From Acanthaster planci (Eukaryota > Echinodermata > Asteroidea > Valvatida > Acanthasteridae), in assembly GCF_001949145.1 (NCBI RefSeq), contig NW_019091386.1, positions 828,810 to 892,809 on the forward strand: DNA of 64,000 bases, read 5' to 3'. Made by a program: the position numbers and the translations under genes. Position 1 is the stretch's first letter, and every line of letters starts with the position of its first letter. The notes under the pieces are model-generated. The model saw nothing but the letters and a program-made list of their open reading frames with translations. It did not search any database and was not told where the DNA came from. Shown piece by piece: positions 1 through 14,800 of this stretch.

Positions 1-18
1 CTCTCTCTCTCTCTCTCT
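1..18. repeat. (CT)9 microsatellite at the window edge
   Basis: Nine CT dinucleotides begin the window. The array may extend upstream. Confidence 0.9.
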
Positions 19-3000
19 TTCCATTGCAAATTAGTCCATTGTAAATCCGAGTGAATAAGAGCTGGCTGGAGACCTGTGTTTGCCAGCCCTGCAGGGATGG
101 CTCTGACTGGCAGGTACAAGCTCGGACTCTCTGGAGTGAAGAGGAGAGAAAACACAACCCAGAAAAGCATTGTGCATTGCACGTACTAATCCGGTGAAGA
201 ACCGTAGAGGGCTCAGTTTTATTTATTTATTTATTTTTTTTCCTGTCCCGATGTTCTCCTGCAACCAAATGCCTGATTATTATTATATATTGTCACGGCC
301 CAATCAATTAATCCCACCATTACCGCCAGGATCCCGATGATTAATTTCTTGTCCATCGATGCAAATCGTTGTGCGAAATGTCAGAGTCTCTTGCCCCTTT
401 GTGCAGGCGCTTAATGAGGATATCAAATTTTGTAGGTACTTGTAGGTACATGTAGGCTGTTGCTGGTGTCCTCAAGACACTTGCACATAGAGAGGTGTCT
501 TTGCGGTTGATCAACCTTTCAAAACTTGCTGTGAATGACCAGGGATGGGAGGGCCGTGGTGCCTTAATCTTGGGAGACGGTTGACTGTGCACTCGTACTG
601 AGTCACCCGGCGACTCTGAATTTTCCTCATAATGAATTGTGACAAAGGAAAAAAAATACAATTTCCTCTGAATGTTTGCAAGTGAAATGTTTAACCCTCG
701 ATAAGAATCTAGCTACGTCAGGTCTAATCATAGAAAGGTCACAGGAATTTTTGAAATGGAGGACGGCAATCAATGTTTTTTCCCGGCTTTTTAAAAATAT
801 CTCCAAGATGTACCGTGAGGCAAAGTTAACAAAATAAATAATTTTCCAGCAAATTGTATGAGTCTGTTAGGACAATTGATACGGGGATAACCTTGGCTAT
901 TAATCTGGAGAGCCCAGCTCAAATTGTTGCCCCCCAACAATTTGCCATTGAGGGTCAAGATGTAATACGTACTTTTCCCCAGGGGCACAAAGTTTGGAAG
1001 TCCTCCGGCAAGGAATCTGTCATTCAACTTGGAGCTCGAGGCTCAAGCTGACTTCAGCCATGCCACTGTTATTTTTTTTTTTCTTTTCGTTAACATGAGA
1101 CACGTGTGTTTGTTTGTGCTTGTGGACAAAGCTAAGCAGGGTAGGTCTTTGGGGTTACTCACCCCACGCAAGTTATTTCACATGCTGTGCTGGAATGTGT
1201 GTTTTTTTTTCTTCAGCACTTTCTGTTTGTAATTTTATTGGCTCATTCAAAAAGTAGCAGCTCTTCAAGTTTTGCAAATTCATGCTGCACAACTGTCAAA
1301 CACTAACACTAAGTGGATGGACTTTCTCACCTGCCCTGTGTATTTGTAATATGCCTAAAATACTGCTTTAGCAGCTATGCAGATGTCGCACAGAGACAGC
1401 AGCAGTTGTTTCTTCCGGTGTCTGCAGTCACAGAGGGACATGTCTTACCGTATCAGCAGGCTCTGTATTTGTAAAATGTGTTTTTCCCAAACCTAAGAGC
1501 TTCTTTCTGCCAAATGTTCAGTGCTATTAGCACCGTGAAACATGGGTGACAGGTGGGTCAGCATATGAGCAAACATGATAGAACAACTAAGAAAACTTGG
1601 GGGGGAAACTAGACCAGCAAACGACCCGCACGTCTGAGTATTGGCCATTAACCAGTTCAACTTGCAGAGAAGTGGGTGATTTATGCTTTTGCCTCGGTGT
1701 GTTTTTGCCAAAGTTGAGTGTCTCTAGACACCACAGTAGAGCCGGCAAATGCCGTAGCTTTCAAGTGCCGGTGGATAGGTCTCTCCCTCTCCAACAGAAT
1801 TCACCTGATGCAGCCGCCCCCGAAAATACTTGGCCTAAATTCCTCGGGAGTTCTCAGAGGAAGGAGGTTGCCACTGACTGCCCCCGGGGGCTGTCTTCTC
1901 TTCCTCTCTCTTTCCCCTCCTGTGTTTGTGTGTGTGTGCAATGGAAGGAGCTCCACCCCTCCTCACGGTGCAGGATGCAGATTTTACGCTAAATTTACTT
2001 GTATCCTGACCTGGTGCCACTCGGGTCATCTTTCGTTTTTTTTTCTCATTTCTAACACAGCGTTGGCTTAATTTTTTCAATTAGGGAGCGTAGTTCCCAT
2101 TTTAAAAGCAGTTTTGAAGAGTAGGGACTCTCACCCTTTGCCTTCCATATCGAAGGCAAATAGAATTTTTTTTTTTGTTTTAGAGGGAACAGTGTTCATA
2201 GATATGGAGGCGGACCGTTCAGCAACACTTTGCTACTAATGACAGGTTGGGCTTTACCGTGTAGGTGAAGGGCAGTTCTCTCTCAAGGCAGCATCCTACC
2301 ATAAGAGAGATGCCTGTTATTTCAAGCAAGAGAGACATTATTGACTCTAAGACCTCATACTCTAACCTCCTCAGGTGAAAAAAGAACTCCAAGGCCCAAA
2401 TTAATGATGTCCTACTTCGAACCCCCAATTCACCCAGGCCCCGGTTACAAAAGGTCAGGTCCGACAAAAGGCCAGGCAGTTTTCATTCAAGCCTGCCCGT
2501 TTCTCGGTAAAAGAAACTAGCAGAGTACATGTACCGGCAGAGACAGCACAAAAAGAAACAAACCAGCACCTCATGAATGTTCAGCGAGAACCTCGCCTGT
2601 GTGTTCGGCAGGTTTTTTTTTATTGGGGGGGAGGGGGACGCTGGCGGCCTGGTGTAGTGGAGTCTGAGGTCGTTCACCTCTGGGGCAAGCCTCCTGCTAG
2701 GAGGTGGTAACAATAACAAGGGGAGATACCCTAGCCCTCTCTCGGCTCCCTCCTCTCTGCGGGCGCCCTGGGTTACCCAGATACCAGCCAGGTAATGGGG
2801 GCCCAGCTGCCTGGGCCCTTGTAAAATGCACCCCACGGTACATTCATGGATACCAGACTCAGCGGATTTCAGCAGGCATCCATTGTTTCTCCTTATTCTC
2901 AGCCGCTTCTTGTAGGTCATTTGTGTCACCAGTTTGTCCTCCGCATTTTAACAGATTTGGGGAATGAATGTGCCAGAGTTTTTTGCATTTGAATGTGTAC

Positions 3001-6000
3001 AGACCATAATGTTGTGGCACCCCGAGCTTCCATACCTCAGTGCTCTTCAGCTGATTTTAAGTCGGATTTAGTTGAATGACCGTCAAGGAAACCTGTCAAC
3101 TTTCCCGTTCAAAAAAGTTCGATCAGTTGCGGTAATTGACACGTGTTTATTTGTTTGGGATGGAGGTGAAATTTTTTGTAGCTGATGTGCTGAAGTTTGT
3201 TTTCTGTGCAGAATGTTCTTCACCTTTTATTGACCTCCATGGACCCAGGGTTCACATCCTCCCAGTATCTCTTTCATCACTATGTATCCAATCCTGGTGG
3301 ATTTGTTTCTTCTGAATTTACCAAGGTTTTGAATGTTACATATTTCCCTCACATTTTGAACTGGCTTTTTTTGGGGGGGGGTTACACTGTTTGTCTTCCC
3401 ACAGCATTTTTTTTTTTGGCCTGCTTGGCAGGGCATCAGACAGGTTCATGACACAGTGACGGAACTCCCTTTTCAAAGAGTCCTTCCCAATTGTAGTTAC
3501 TACTGTTTACTCACCGCTGGATTCCAGGACATCAACCCAAACATGCCTGCATTGTTTGCACCTTCACCAATCAAGGATGCATTCACCTCTGCCTGTCAAG
3601 GGGGCTTTTGTATCCCTGGCACACCCCGTCGCTTCCTAGCCACCGCTCTGGGGATTTGCCCACTGATCCTTACCAGCTTTTTCATTCAAATCTCTTGGAT
3701 CTCCTCCTCCCCCCCCCCCAAGAGAAAAAACGCACATGTAGTTCTTTTGATTAAAAAGGAAGAAAAGTCAGAAAGGCAGGACATTCCAACTTGTCCCAAC
3801 AACCCTGCTGCCCTCCCCTTGCCAAGGTCTGTGTTGGCAATTGCTTTTGTCCTTCCCGAATGGAGGTTGCACACATCAGCATCTGATGCCGCAGCTAGAC
3901 CGGAGAGGTCGTACCGATTGTGCCCTTTTCCGGTTCTTTCTTCTGCAAGGAGGGGATGCTCCTCACCCCTTCCCCCATCCCAGCAAGCAAGGGAAGGACA
4001 GAAGAGAAGAGAAGAAAAAGAAACTAATCAATGATCCACAGAGCCAGCGTGCGCAACGAATCCCCCATTTGCCCTTTGCAATCAGTCGGGACACCCAATA
4101 GGGCCGGATCAATATGGACGGATCTACGGCTGGCCGATCAGGGAAACCGGATCTGGTTTGATAATGCCATACCCCTGTATGATTACACCTCCCCCCCCCT
4201 TTCTTTCTCCGAGGGGTAATGACAGTTATTTCTTTTTCTATAGAGTGGGCCCCGTCACGTGCAGGGGGGGTCCTCTTTCAAGTGAGTGCACGGCATTTGT
4301 ATAGCTCATTGATTTGAGAAGGGTTTTGGGAGCAGTTACAATAGGTGATCCAATTTTGTTTCCCTGACCGATGACCAGTGGGGGTTTGAATTGGGCTTAC
4401 AGGATTAGCTTAACCGGTGGCCGTGCAGTTGCCCATCAGATCTTGCCGATGAGCCTCGGTAGAGCTGCGTGTTTGGGAAAGGCAAGATCAGGTGTACCGG
4501 TATTGAAGCTTACAGATGTAAGAAAGTCAAAGAAATGTACAAATAAGAAATCTGGAAAAAACTTTCAACTAATTCCATAAGAGTTTGGCTGATTTTTTAA
4601 AACGAAGGGGCCTCACATTTCCCTAACTCAGAATTATGTTTGTGCTTTACATGTACATTCAGTTTTAGAAATTATGATACACATATATGTATAGCAGGCT
4701 AAGATTCAGGGCTTTTTCCCCGCGAAGAAAACAATTTCTGAAAATAATAATGGGCCCTCTTAGTTTTTAGCTCCTTGTTGAATCTAGTAAAAAAAATTTC
4801 ATTTAAAATTTAAACATTTAAAATCTCAACAATGTCCAAACAAATTAAAAATGCCCTTTCTGCAGCTCTGCATTAAACCCTTAAACATGCATGTAATTTC
4901 TAATATAGTACAGTAATAGCAGATTCCTATCTATGAAATATAGCAGGGTCTCTGACCTTGGCAGCTTAGTCTCCCTAGCCCTGTGCATGGTCTTGTGTTT
5001 AAAGTGCACCTGACAAACAAGACAGCACTTAGTATGCACAAAGCGCAGTAGATGGCCCACAAATATATGGCTTCAGCATAAACACTCCGAGGTACATGAA
5101 CCGGGACCGTCACCATCATGCATGTACCTAGTACGTGTACAACATACACACAGGTATCTTTTTTTTTTGTTGTACTGGTCTGTGTGTTTCTGCCACACTG
5201 CCCACAGGGTTTGGCCTCAGCTTTCAAGAACAGGAGCTCGTCCAGATAAAGGTTCTGATAAAAAAAATAAGCGGGGAGATTTCAATCTGGCGGCGCTGCT
5301 CCCGGCCAGACCACACGTAAGATCTTCACTCCCCCCCCTCCGATATAATAACGGGGCCTTTAATGAATGCCATTAATACAGTAACTTGGAGGCTTTTGTT
5401 TCTTGTGAGTCTTATGAGGAGAGGCTTGGTTTGAACATGGACGACGGCCAATGCCCAGTTGTTCAGTGTTCATGCACGCCCCCCCCAATGAATTTGAGAG
5501 ACAATTGCCAGAAGATATGTGTGCAAAATCGTAGCCGAGCAGAAATTGTAGCATATTACATGTACATACATGTACCATACACTTAATATGTGATCTGGTG
5601 GGTCGTGTGCTGGCTTAAAAGTTTTGTGCAGAATGTGAGCCTGTGAGCCAGCCAGTGCTTGGCGGTGTTTGAGTTGAAATTACAAACATGATTTTGCCAA
5701 AATCACAACATGTAAAATGCAGACTTTCCATTTTGATGCTGTCGTATACGTGACTTTAATCTTGTTTGGTCATTCACGTTACTTTGATCTTGTTTGGGGG
5801 AAAAGACCGTTTCTTTTATGTGAGTGTTGTTGGGGCATTATCCATCTTTTCAGCGCCGGCCGCATCCGTTGGTGTACCCTTAAAAAGCAATCATCTGCTA
5901 GCATCAGATACATCAGAGAACACTCGCGGGATCCGAGAGCGATAGTCCTGATGCAAGTCCGGGGGAAAAAAGAATGACAGGGGAAATTTGTCTGTGAGAG

Positions 6001-9000
6001 CACCATTTCGGGCATGACGGGCTCTCATTTTGCATGCTCGCACAGTGAGTAATGCTAGAGGAACTATGCTTTGGTTCTGTCATCAGCCGACTGAGGGGTC
6101 AATTGTCGATGACTGATATTTGTAGCATGTTTCTGGGTCAGTCAAATAAGGTCGGGGACAAAGTGATCCCTCTTGGATTGGCTCTTTGTGCGAAATTTCA
6201 ATAACTTCTTCCCTTGTAATTTTTGAACTGCCCAAAGTGAAGGTTAACGAGTGACCATCTTACTGGTACATGTACCATAGCATCTATCTCGATATCCTGA
6301 TATGATCCTGATGAGGAGTTGTTTCCAGAGACTACTACTCTACTCTACTCTGGAGTTTAGCGTTGCTTAAATTGCCCCCCCCCCAGGAATGGAAGGTTGG
6401 TGGAGGTTCTGAGGTCAAGGGGTCAAGGTTGGATTTCATTGTGGTGCGGAGTTTTGTAAAAAAGGTATCTCCACTCAACCTAAGTGAAAGTGGCTTTGCT
6501 GTTACAGTGCCCTATATTTTTAATCGCCTTGAGGTATCGCCAACTGGTGGTGATAGGCACCCACAAATGAGAGAACTGCGGGTCAAGAGGAGATTGAAAG
6601 CTTTGAAGTATTGATGCTGTGTATGTTGGAAACTAATCATGTCCCCAGCCGTAGAAATCATTACTTACTAAAAAAAGAAAAAAAATACCAAAGACATTAT
6701 CTGCTGTCGGGACGAAGTCGGAAGTAAGGTCCATCCACATGGGGAAACCAGAAGAGGGAACCCTCAGTCAGAGAAGGGTGAGTTGGCCAACAGCTGCCTG
6801 TGATATATGTTGGACAGCGGAGGACATCATGGAAGGCATACACCTCGGCTCCCAGAGGAGTTGCGAGACTATGCAAGTGCACCGTTTCACTCCGGAAATC
6901 ATTGCCATCTTCTCCAGCCACGGGGGGAGAGCAGGAAAGACATAAGCAGGTACTTCCTGGTTGGCTCAGCATCGCTTTCTCTTGTCCCTGGTGGCCGCTC
7001 ACTTGGGCAAGCCTGCCCAAGCCACAGTACTGGTAGGTGTGCATTTCATGGGTAGCGGGGAACCCCATTGAAGTGAAACTCGGGCACCTGACTAGGCTAC
7101 CCATCAAAGAAGCCTTGCCCCCCTACATTTGTAAATTAGGCAAATAGAAAGGAAACCATCTTGAAGAGTGCATTCAAAATGCCAGTTCTGTCTTTATACA
7201 ACATGTACCACAATGCTCAACAGCCTTTGAACGTTAAATGTGAAATCTGTTTTTTTATCATTCAGTGCAGCCTGATTTAATTTCAATTTTTCACCCCTAA
7301 ACCGTCTAAGAACCTTTTGTTTCTCTGACAAGTAGAAAAGTAGCTTTTATATTATATGGGTTCCTTCTGTACATGTACACTCAGTCCCATTATTTGGAAA
7401 TGGTTCCTGTCATGGAACACTCGGCCACTTAGGGTGCCAAGCTGCATAAGTTCTTGTCCCCATCAAAAGAGGAAGAGTGTGTATTTTCCAACCTAACTCC
7501 CTGTTAAAGAAAATTACTTGGGCCGGATTCTGTGTACACACACACACTCCATCAAGCAGGGCCCTCAGATTTTTTTAAAGTTGTCACCTCAAATTAGGGT
7601 TAACAATTGTAGGGACTTGGATGCCTGGACCGCTTTACATTCCAGGCACCCCAGTGGGTCGGCAGGGGCCAGCAGCCTCCGGGTGACTAACTGGTTACAG
7701 TGTTACCTTGTTGGGAGACAAGGCTGGATGTAGCGTATACCATAGACCAAGGGCCCAACTGCCCCGAGTTAAATACACTGTCGCCTGGCAGTCCCACCAG
7801 CTTACTCCAAAAACAGAGAAGGGATAAAAAAAAATCTGAACGCCACACGTCAAGTGGCCTTTAGAGGGCTTTGGGGGACCTTCAGAGTCAATTTTCACTG
7901 ACAGCCATATCTATTTTTCTTTTTATTCTCGGCATGGAGAATTTCTGAGCGGTTGAAAATTTACACTGATCACTTTCCAATCATTTGCCTGGGTGCAGCT
8001 GCTGCCTGGCGCCCAGCACTGGTCACCGGCCAGACGTGTCACGTCTCCGGAGTGGTTAATTTGTGAAGGAGCCTGCTTCTCCCCCCCCCTCCAAAGATGA
8101 GTTGCAAGTTTCTTGTCTGCGCCAAACAACAGCGGGTCAAAGCTTAATTGGGTCCTTACGCACAGCGATCACACATCAGTGAGAAGGGAAAAGCTGGAAT
8201 CACAACAGTCAAACGTGTTCAAGACTTTCGGATGCACAACAGTTTGGGGCCTTGGTTTATTCCAAATCTAAATTTTGCCTGTTTGTTTATGCCTCACAAT
8301 GGACCAGGCTACCCGTGTAAATCCTGATTTTCTCAACCCTGAAGTTTCTGACTTGGCGATTTGAGCCAAGTCTACCATTATGCCATGAAGATGGTTCCAT
8401 ACACCTGTAATCTGTTTGCATCTCCATTGATTACAGCGAGGATGAAAGAGGAGACATCCAGCAGAGGAATCTGGTGTCATTTTGCCATTAAATAATTAAC
8501 CCTTGTCCTTCACTGGAGAGTCTCACCAGTGGAGACCGCAGTCTGCCTGTTCCCCTGTCTCCAAATAAAAAAAAAAAAAAGGGACTGGGTAATTGAATCA
8601 GAGATATTGAATTATCTTGGTGCGGTTGCAAAATTGGTGTGGTTCTGCAGTGTAACCTTCACACACCCTCAACCTTCAGAGGGTAGGTATTAGTAGGACC
8701 GGCTTGTCTCTACCTTGCTTTGGTAATATTGTAAAGGCTAGAGTTTCCTAACTGTCTAGATGGTGTTTGTGTGTGTTGGGAGGGGGGTCGATGTGGGATA
8801 AAGTTGATGAGAGTGGTTTCAGTGTGACTGGTAGGGATTGGGTGTCGCAGAGCTTCTCATTGGTTGATGCATGATCACCTGATGTCATTGGATGGAGCCT
8901 CGGGTGGGGCACCGTACCCCTACACTTGCCATTCTCGTGTGGGCAGACACCCCGTCTACCGCCTTCAGGTTTATTCATTCAGAACTGCTGTATGAGAAGT

Positions 9001-11794
9001 ATCGTCCAGAGCTCTGGAGACCCGGCTGTGCACACACGTTGAACAAATATTTGCAAATCAGTTGTAGTTCCTCTAAACTGTGGCTTCATTTAGCTGAAAC
9101 TGGACCAATTTAATTCTGATTAATTCTTAGGTTAAGACATAATTAGAAGTTACTAAAAACAGAAATACCCAGAGGCAGAGATGGCCGTTAGAGTTGGTTA
9201 ACACACGTATTTTGGAATGAAGGCAGACATGTGAGCATAGTTGGGTGCCGTTGTGACAAACATTTACGCTTCTGATTCCCAGAAGCCACAGGCATTTTTG
9301 GTGTTTGCAGATTTTCCCAGGAATGCTTCCTGATGTCAAAGTTGCATGCACGCTTGCATTTTCTATTACTTCAGGTACAAACCAGCCTCGAGAAACCTAA
9401 TTCAGCTATTCTACAATGCGTTTGCGTCAGAGGAATCTTTCATAAAATGGTTTGTGTGACTGTTCACAAAACAAGGACAGCAGAAAATAGAGCCGGTTCA
9501 GTGATGCTTGAAAGTTGTTGTACTGCTCAAAGGAACCAGTGTGCCCAATTGTGCATGTACAGATAGTTCAGTAGGCTCCATGCCATACGGTTTATGGTTA
9601 ATGTAAGGTTTTTTGGTGTGTTTAAATTACAAAATGTAGATTTTTTTCCATTGTTGCAGGGGAAGGCCGCCATTTTTGTTGTGACTATTCTAACCCACAT
9701 GGTTGCAATTATCTAATTACTTATTTTGTCCGAACGAAAAGGAGACAACCGACGTGGCGCATTGAGGGAGTACCGGTGATTATCGGTTGCTCTTTTGGAG
9801 GGACAAGTTTATAATTGCCTAAAATGGCATCCATGCTTGCCGAGACTTAATAGAGGCATCCAGCGGCGGTCACGGATCAAGCTTCAAACCCAAAACAGCA
9901 TCGCCGGGGTCCGCAGAGTGCGCGTAACTATCAGGTCCCAGCACCGTTTGTATTCTGCCGGTGTCTGGTTCGTGTAACCTCTTTTAAAGTTGGAAATGAG
10001 GTTGTCAGCCCTTGCCGGAGATCTGCTTATAGCCTGAAAACTCCCCACGGGTAGGAAGTTTTCCAAGCCAAGGGGGTCCCAGTTTAATCTTGCCCACGGT
10101 GTGTGCGCACATGTATCCCGGTATCCGGGGGAGGGGGAAGGGAATGAGACGTACAGGTAGGTGGAAACTACACCAGAATACGGCCAGCTTGAAATAGGAG
10201 ACGGCACTGATTGATTTTAAGAGTGGATCAAAGGAACCGTAGGCCCCCTCAATTCCCCCTCCCTTCCACATCCTAACCCGGCGTTTCCCCCTTGCTAAGT
10301 CCCAGTACCTATGCACCTGTTTGTGCATATATGGATGGTACCAGCACACGCACAGTACATGGTCATGTACTCAGCATAATATGCGTACAGCATGGAGGGC
10401 GTGCACCCTACCGGTATGCCTCTCTCTCTTCAGTCTTTGATTCCTCGTAGTGATCCCTGTCAGCAAGGTATGGATGTCATGCTGGGTCCAGCATCTTATC
10501 GAAGATCTCGACAGGGCTGTTACCGCCTGGCAATCTACTTCAGCCGGCACTTGCCTCGCTCATATTGCTTCAAACTGTAGTGTAATGCAATCAGTTCAAA
10601 CATGGCCCACAAGGGGCGAGTCTTTTGTACCAGCAGGTGTGTCAAATTTGTACCCACGGATTGCAGTTGAAGTAGTCAGCCCAGTGGCCAAATGCACAAA
10701 CAGTGAACAGCCTGGCAATTTCAGGGGTCATTGTCCCCGCATAAGTTATGGCTTTTCCATTAGGCCCATGACTGAGACACCCGGCCGCACTTGTACTACA
10801 CATGTATTGACTTGGCTTTGTCAGGTTGGATTTATTTTCCCCCTAAATTATGACATTATGGAGGTCGTCCTCTCCTTACAGGGGACCTTGCTGCGTCATC
10901 AAAAGGTCAGTCGTGGTTTTTTTTTTGGAGAGTTTGCAGATTTTGGTGTGGGGCAGTGGTTGAGGGTGTTCATTTTATCCTCATTCATACCCATACTTGT
11001 GGTAGTGTGAGGGTGAAGGCCTTTTTCTTTTGTAAAAAAAGTCATATTTAAAGGTGCTCACTTCTCAGATCTGGCCTTGCCAGTCTCCATCAATTGTGGC
11101 TTTTTCACCAGAAATGTCGAGATGTAGAAGAAAAGAAACTAACCCTTCCGGGCGTGGATCTCCGCAACCTTCGGGCGGCGGTCATCAATACGGCCCTTCT
11201 GGCATTGGGCACCACAAATGGAAATTAATTACGTGCCTGGATACCAGGGCTAGACTCCCCCTAAGCATCGAGCGCCGCTCGCTCGGAGAAAGGGACCCAT
11301 CCAAATCAATCTCTATCGAGCCCCCACCAGACAACAACACATGGCGAATTACCCACAGCCTGCGGCCATCCGCTGCCATGTCACCACTTGCAACATTCTG
11401 CTGAAGTTCCTTTTTTTTTCTTTCTTTCTTTCTCCCCCCCCCTTTTGGACATTTTTTGGTTTATTCAGAGTTTTACACACTGGTCGATTGTATTGATGTC
11501 TGCGTATGAACACCTAATCGAGCTCCTTTGTCATTTTGCAAACAGAAACGTGCACTGTTGGGAAACGTTAACAGGCTGCTGTTTTCCCAAAGCACAGATG
11601 TACGCCCACGATTCCACACATTTAAAAAGTTCTTCAGAGAGAACACAAAGCCGGTCACTGAAAGTTGTTCAATAAGTTTTGTGAATGCCAGAATAAGAGC
11701 GAGAACCATGTGTGCTTGGGATGTTGGAGTTGTCTTTCCTATTTGATGTTCAAGAAAGCTTTGTATCATAAGTCAAAACCAAGACGGTTTTGAG

Positions 11795-11866
11795 ATAATA
11801 ATAATAATAATAATAATAATAACTCATTTCTTATATAGCGCATCACATAGCACATCTCGATGCGCT
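11795..11866. repeat. (AAT)n tract followed by a GCGC hairpin
   Basis: An ATA/AAT microsatellite (11795-11822) is followed after about 15 nt by AGCGCAT (11837-11843) and its exact complement ATGCGCT (11860-11866). A similar arrangement lies at 58801-58863. This looks like the end of an interspersed repeat seen widely in marine invertebrate genomes (general impression, family not identified). Confidence 0.6.
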
Positions 11867-14800
11867 TCACAGTAATATTATGAAATAAAGCAATTAATGA
11901 AACAGGTGAGATGCGGACTTCTGCTAAAGGCAAGACTCTTGTGGGTCGCCCAAATTTTCGGAAATATGATTGATTGATTGCCTCGTATGGCCGTGAAGAA
12001 TTGGAATTTTCCTGCCTGGAGAAGCTTGACGAGGGATGCGTTGGGTGGGGAAATTAGTTCCAACGAGCCAGCGGTACTAAAAAACAAAGAAGTACATGTA
12101 CACGGAGGGAAATTAGCCACACGAAAAATGTGTGTTAGTCCTGGGGGAATGCGGCTGTTTTGCGGCTGTTTTTCACCAGTAGAGATCTGACGATGATCCA
12201 CGATGGTAAAGGAGGAGCAGTTGTGTGCACTGCATGGTTGTGCACTCGCCTCCAGTAGGGTGTGGCCAGTGACGTTGAAAGGCAACCTCCACAGATTAAA
12301 CCAACCAAAGGCCAGATTCAGCTGGAAGTTGCCAACATTTGATTGTGTTACTGCATTCCCTTCCTCCACCCAGTGACAGGAGACATCACCAAGAGATTTG
12401 GGTCCCCTCTCGTCCTCCATCCACCTGTTCTTGTCATCCTCACGGAACCAGGCTAAATCCTAAACAGGCTTTCAAAGTATAGTATAGACCAAAAAAACGT
12501 GTAATGGTGCTCATGGAGGTCATTGTAGACCTGAGATCAATTGCGAATCGCCATGGAAACAAGATTGCAACCAGATCTTTCTTGTTCCTTAGTAGTGCAT
12601 AAATTCAAGTTGTCCGGGGGGGGTTTCAGCGTCTTCCAGACTGTACTTCAGATGGAGGAGAATGCTCGGAATTAATCGTCCAATGAAACGTCAATGTGCA
12701 CAAGGAAGTTTGGATCAATCCAGTTGGCTGGAGAAACAGCGACGGTAATCACACAGGATCAGGGATGAATGTTGTCGAAAAACATTTACAGCGATTTTAA
12801 TTGTATGTCCATCAACGCCCCGGGCTCCCTGGAAATTAAATTTAATTTCCAAATTCTCTTTTCCGAGAGGAAACAAGGCAAGAATAGTTGATGAAGTTCG
12901 TTAATTTCTTCCCCCCCCCCCTTTTTTGGATCAGCCTCCCCTATCCCAGTGAGGGAAGGGGCTATTTAATGCAGACACAAATAATTGGGGGGGGGCATTG
13001 TTAAAGTCCAGAGGCATGTTGTAGATGCTAGGCATGAACCATTGTCTCAACCTGTCACCTTGCATGGATTTTGACAAAAAAAGAAACAAAAATGAAAAGA
13101 AACTGCACATCATATGGCTTTTGCCAAATATCAACTAATAAATTTTAAAAAACCAAAAATACGCAAAAAACAAAAACAACCTGGAAAGACAGATTCACAG
13201 GATGTTTGACCTGCATGGTATTAAAAAAAAACTTTGATAAATGTCCAAACAGACTACCGCTGTTTTGCGCAGATGGACTTGATCATGACGCAGAGTCACT
13301 GTGCACATTCCAACTTGCTCATCATTTTGATCCGGATCAGTTACGGCCGAGGTCACCAAGAGAAGGGAGGGGATGGAATTACAGGGGTGTCAATTTGTGG
13401 TTTCCTTCCAAGTCATCACCTCACCTGCCTCCCCCTGTGATTGAAAATCCTAAATTTGAGGCTTCCGGTTATACAGTCACATTGAAAAAAGGCTGCTTCT
13501 TTCACAGAAGGCAATTTGTCATAATACCTGTATAAATAAAACACTTGGAATTTCGACCTTTAGATAAGGATAAGCAGAAAGGGTGGGCCTGTGGGACTTA
13601 TTGCAAAACCGGAAAGATTTTTGCAATTGTATTTTACCTAGCTGTGGGATTTGGGGCTCCTTTGAAGTGATTTCATTGCGGAAATTGCCCTTTGACACGC
13701 AAGTGGAAATCCACTCTTTTGTCATTGGCAAAATAAGCTGGGCAGTGGTGGGAATCACTGCAACTTTGCAATGTTGATATCGCAATGGAAGCTGAGATTT
13801 CCAGCATCGGAAAGAAGTTTGTCGAGACCTTTAACTAAAGCCTGGAAAAAAGTTACGTGCATTGCACCGACCAGCAAACATTCTACGGCAGGGAATATGA
13901 GCTGGTGTCACTGGATTTCAATTTTCCTGTCAACCAATTAATTGAAGAGACTTTTCCTCTCAGCACACAGAACTAATATCAACCAGAATTTCTTAAAACA
14001 GTCCCAGTTTCTGCAATGGGTGTGCACATGCATCCCTGTATAGTGAACGTACATGTACAGTGTACATCGGACTGATGTAGGCTTAAAAGTTTAACAGCCC
14101 ACATAACATGCGTTCATGGTTAATTGGCTGTTTCCCGCCACTTTCTCGAGACATGCCTGAGTAGAGCTGGGCGGGTGCCCGCATACACAACATGAATAGG
14201 AACAATCGTAAGGCAGTGCCCCTTCTCTCCGGTATCGTTGCCCCAAATTGAATCGGAGGGGCGTCAATTGAGGACAAGTGATTGGACAATTACTGCACGG
14301 GTCATACTTCATTGCCCCTTAAGAGAGAATCCCGGAGATAAATGTGGCAAGCACGGCTGCTTGCGTGGATTAGGTTTTGCATGGCGAGAGTCGGTCGGTG
14401 ATCCAGGGAACTGCAGCGTTGTAAAATGACGATGGGAAGTCATTCATTTTGTGCCAAGAAGACAGCAAGTATGTTTGTGGCGTCAAAAAAAATTTATTTT
14501 CCTGAAGCAGCCTTCAAAACATATTTTCTTTAGGACTTGACAAAGGATTGGGTTCATATATGTTTAGAGCATACGTGTAATGCCTCAGAATCTTTGACTG
14601 TTGAAAATGTTTCTTTGAAAGTTTTTTTCAAACTATTTTAAAATTCTGCGCTGAATTTGATTTTTTAAAAAAAAAGCTATTACATGTAGATTTGACAGGA
14701 GCTTACGTGTATTTATAATTCGTAGCATACATCATCTCATTGAACTGTGTCCCGCACACCATCCTTGTGACTTCTTCACCATGGCTGTTTCACACAGAGA

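Noticed and set aside
60-120. Possible 20-nt microexon between cctgcag and gtacaag
   Set aside because: Too short, no protein similarity, and the length would break the frame of slit.
1104-1116. TTGTGCTTG, the first nine bases of miR-218
   Set aside because: The following bases do not match and no complementary arm was seen nearby.
3456-4034. 192-codon open frame, plus strand
   Set aside because: Low-complexity Pro/Ser and Lys/Glu stretches come from C and A/G runs. No start context, domain or splice pattern of a gene.
6697-7107. Open frames on both strands (up to 136 codons) in GC-rich DNA
   Set aside because: Frames overlap on both strands and no domain, splice signal or transposon motif was recognised. 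Could be a retroelement scrap but nothing supports it.
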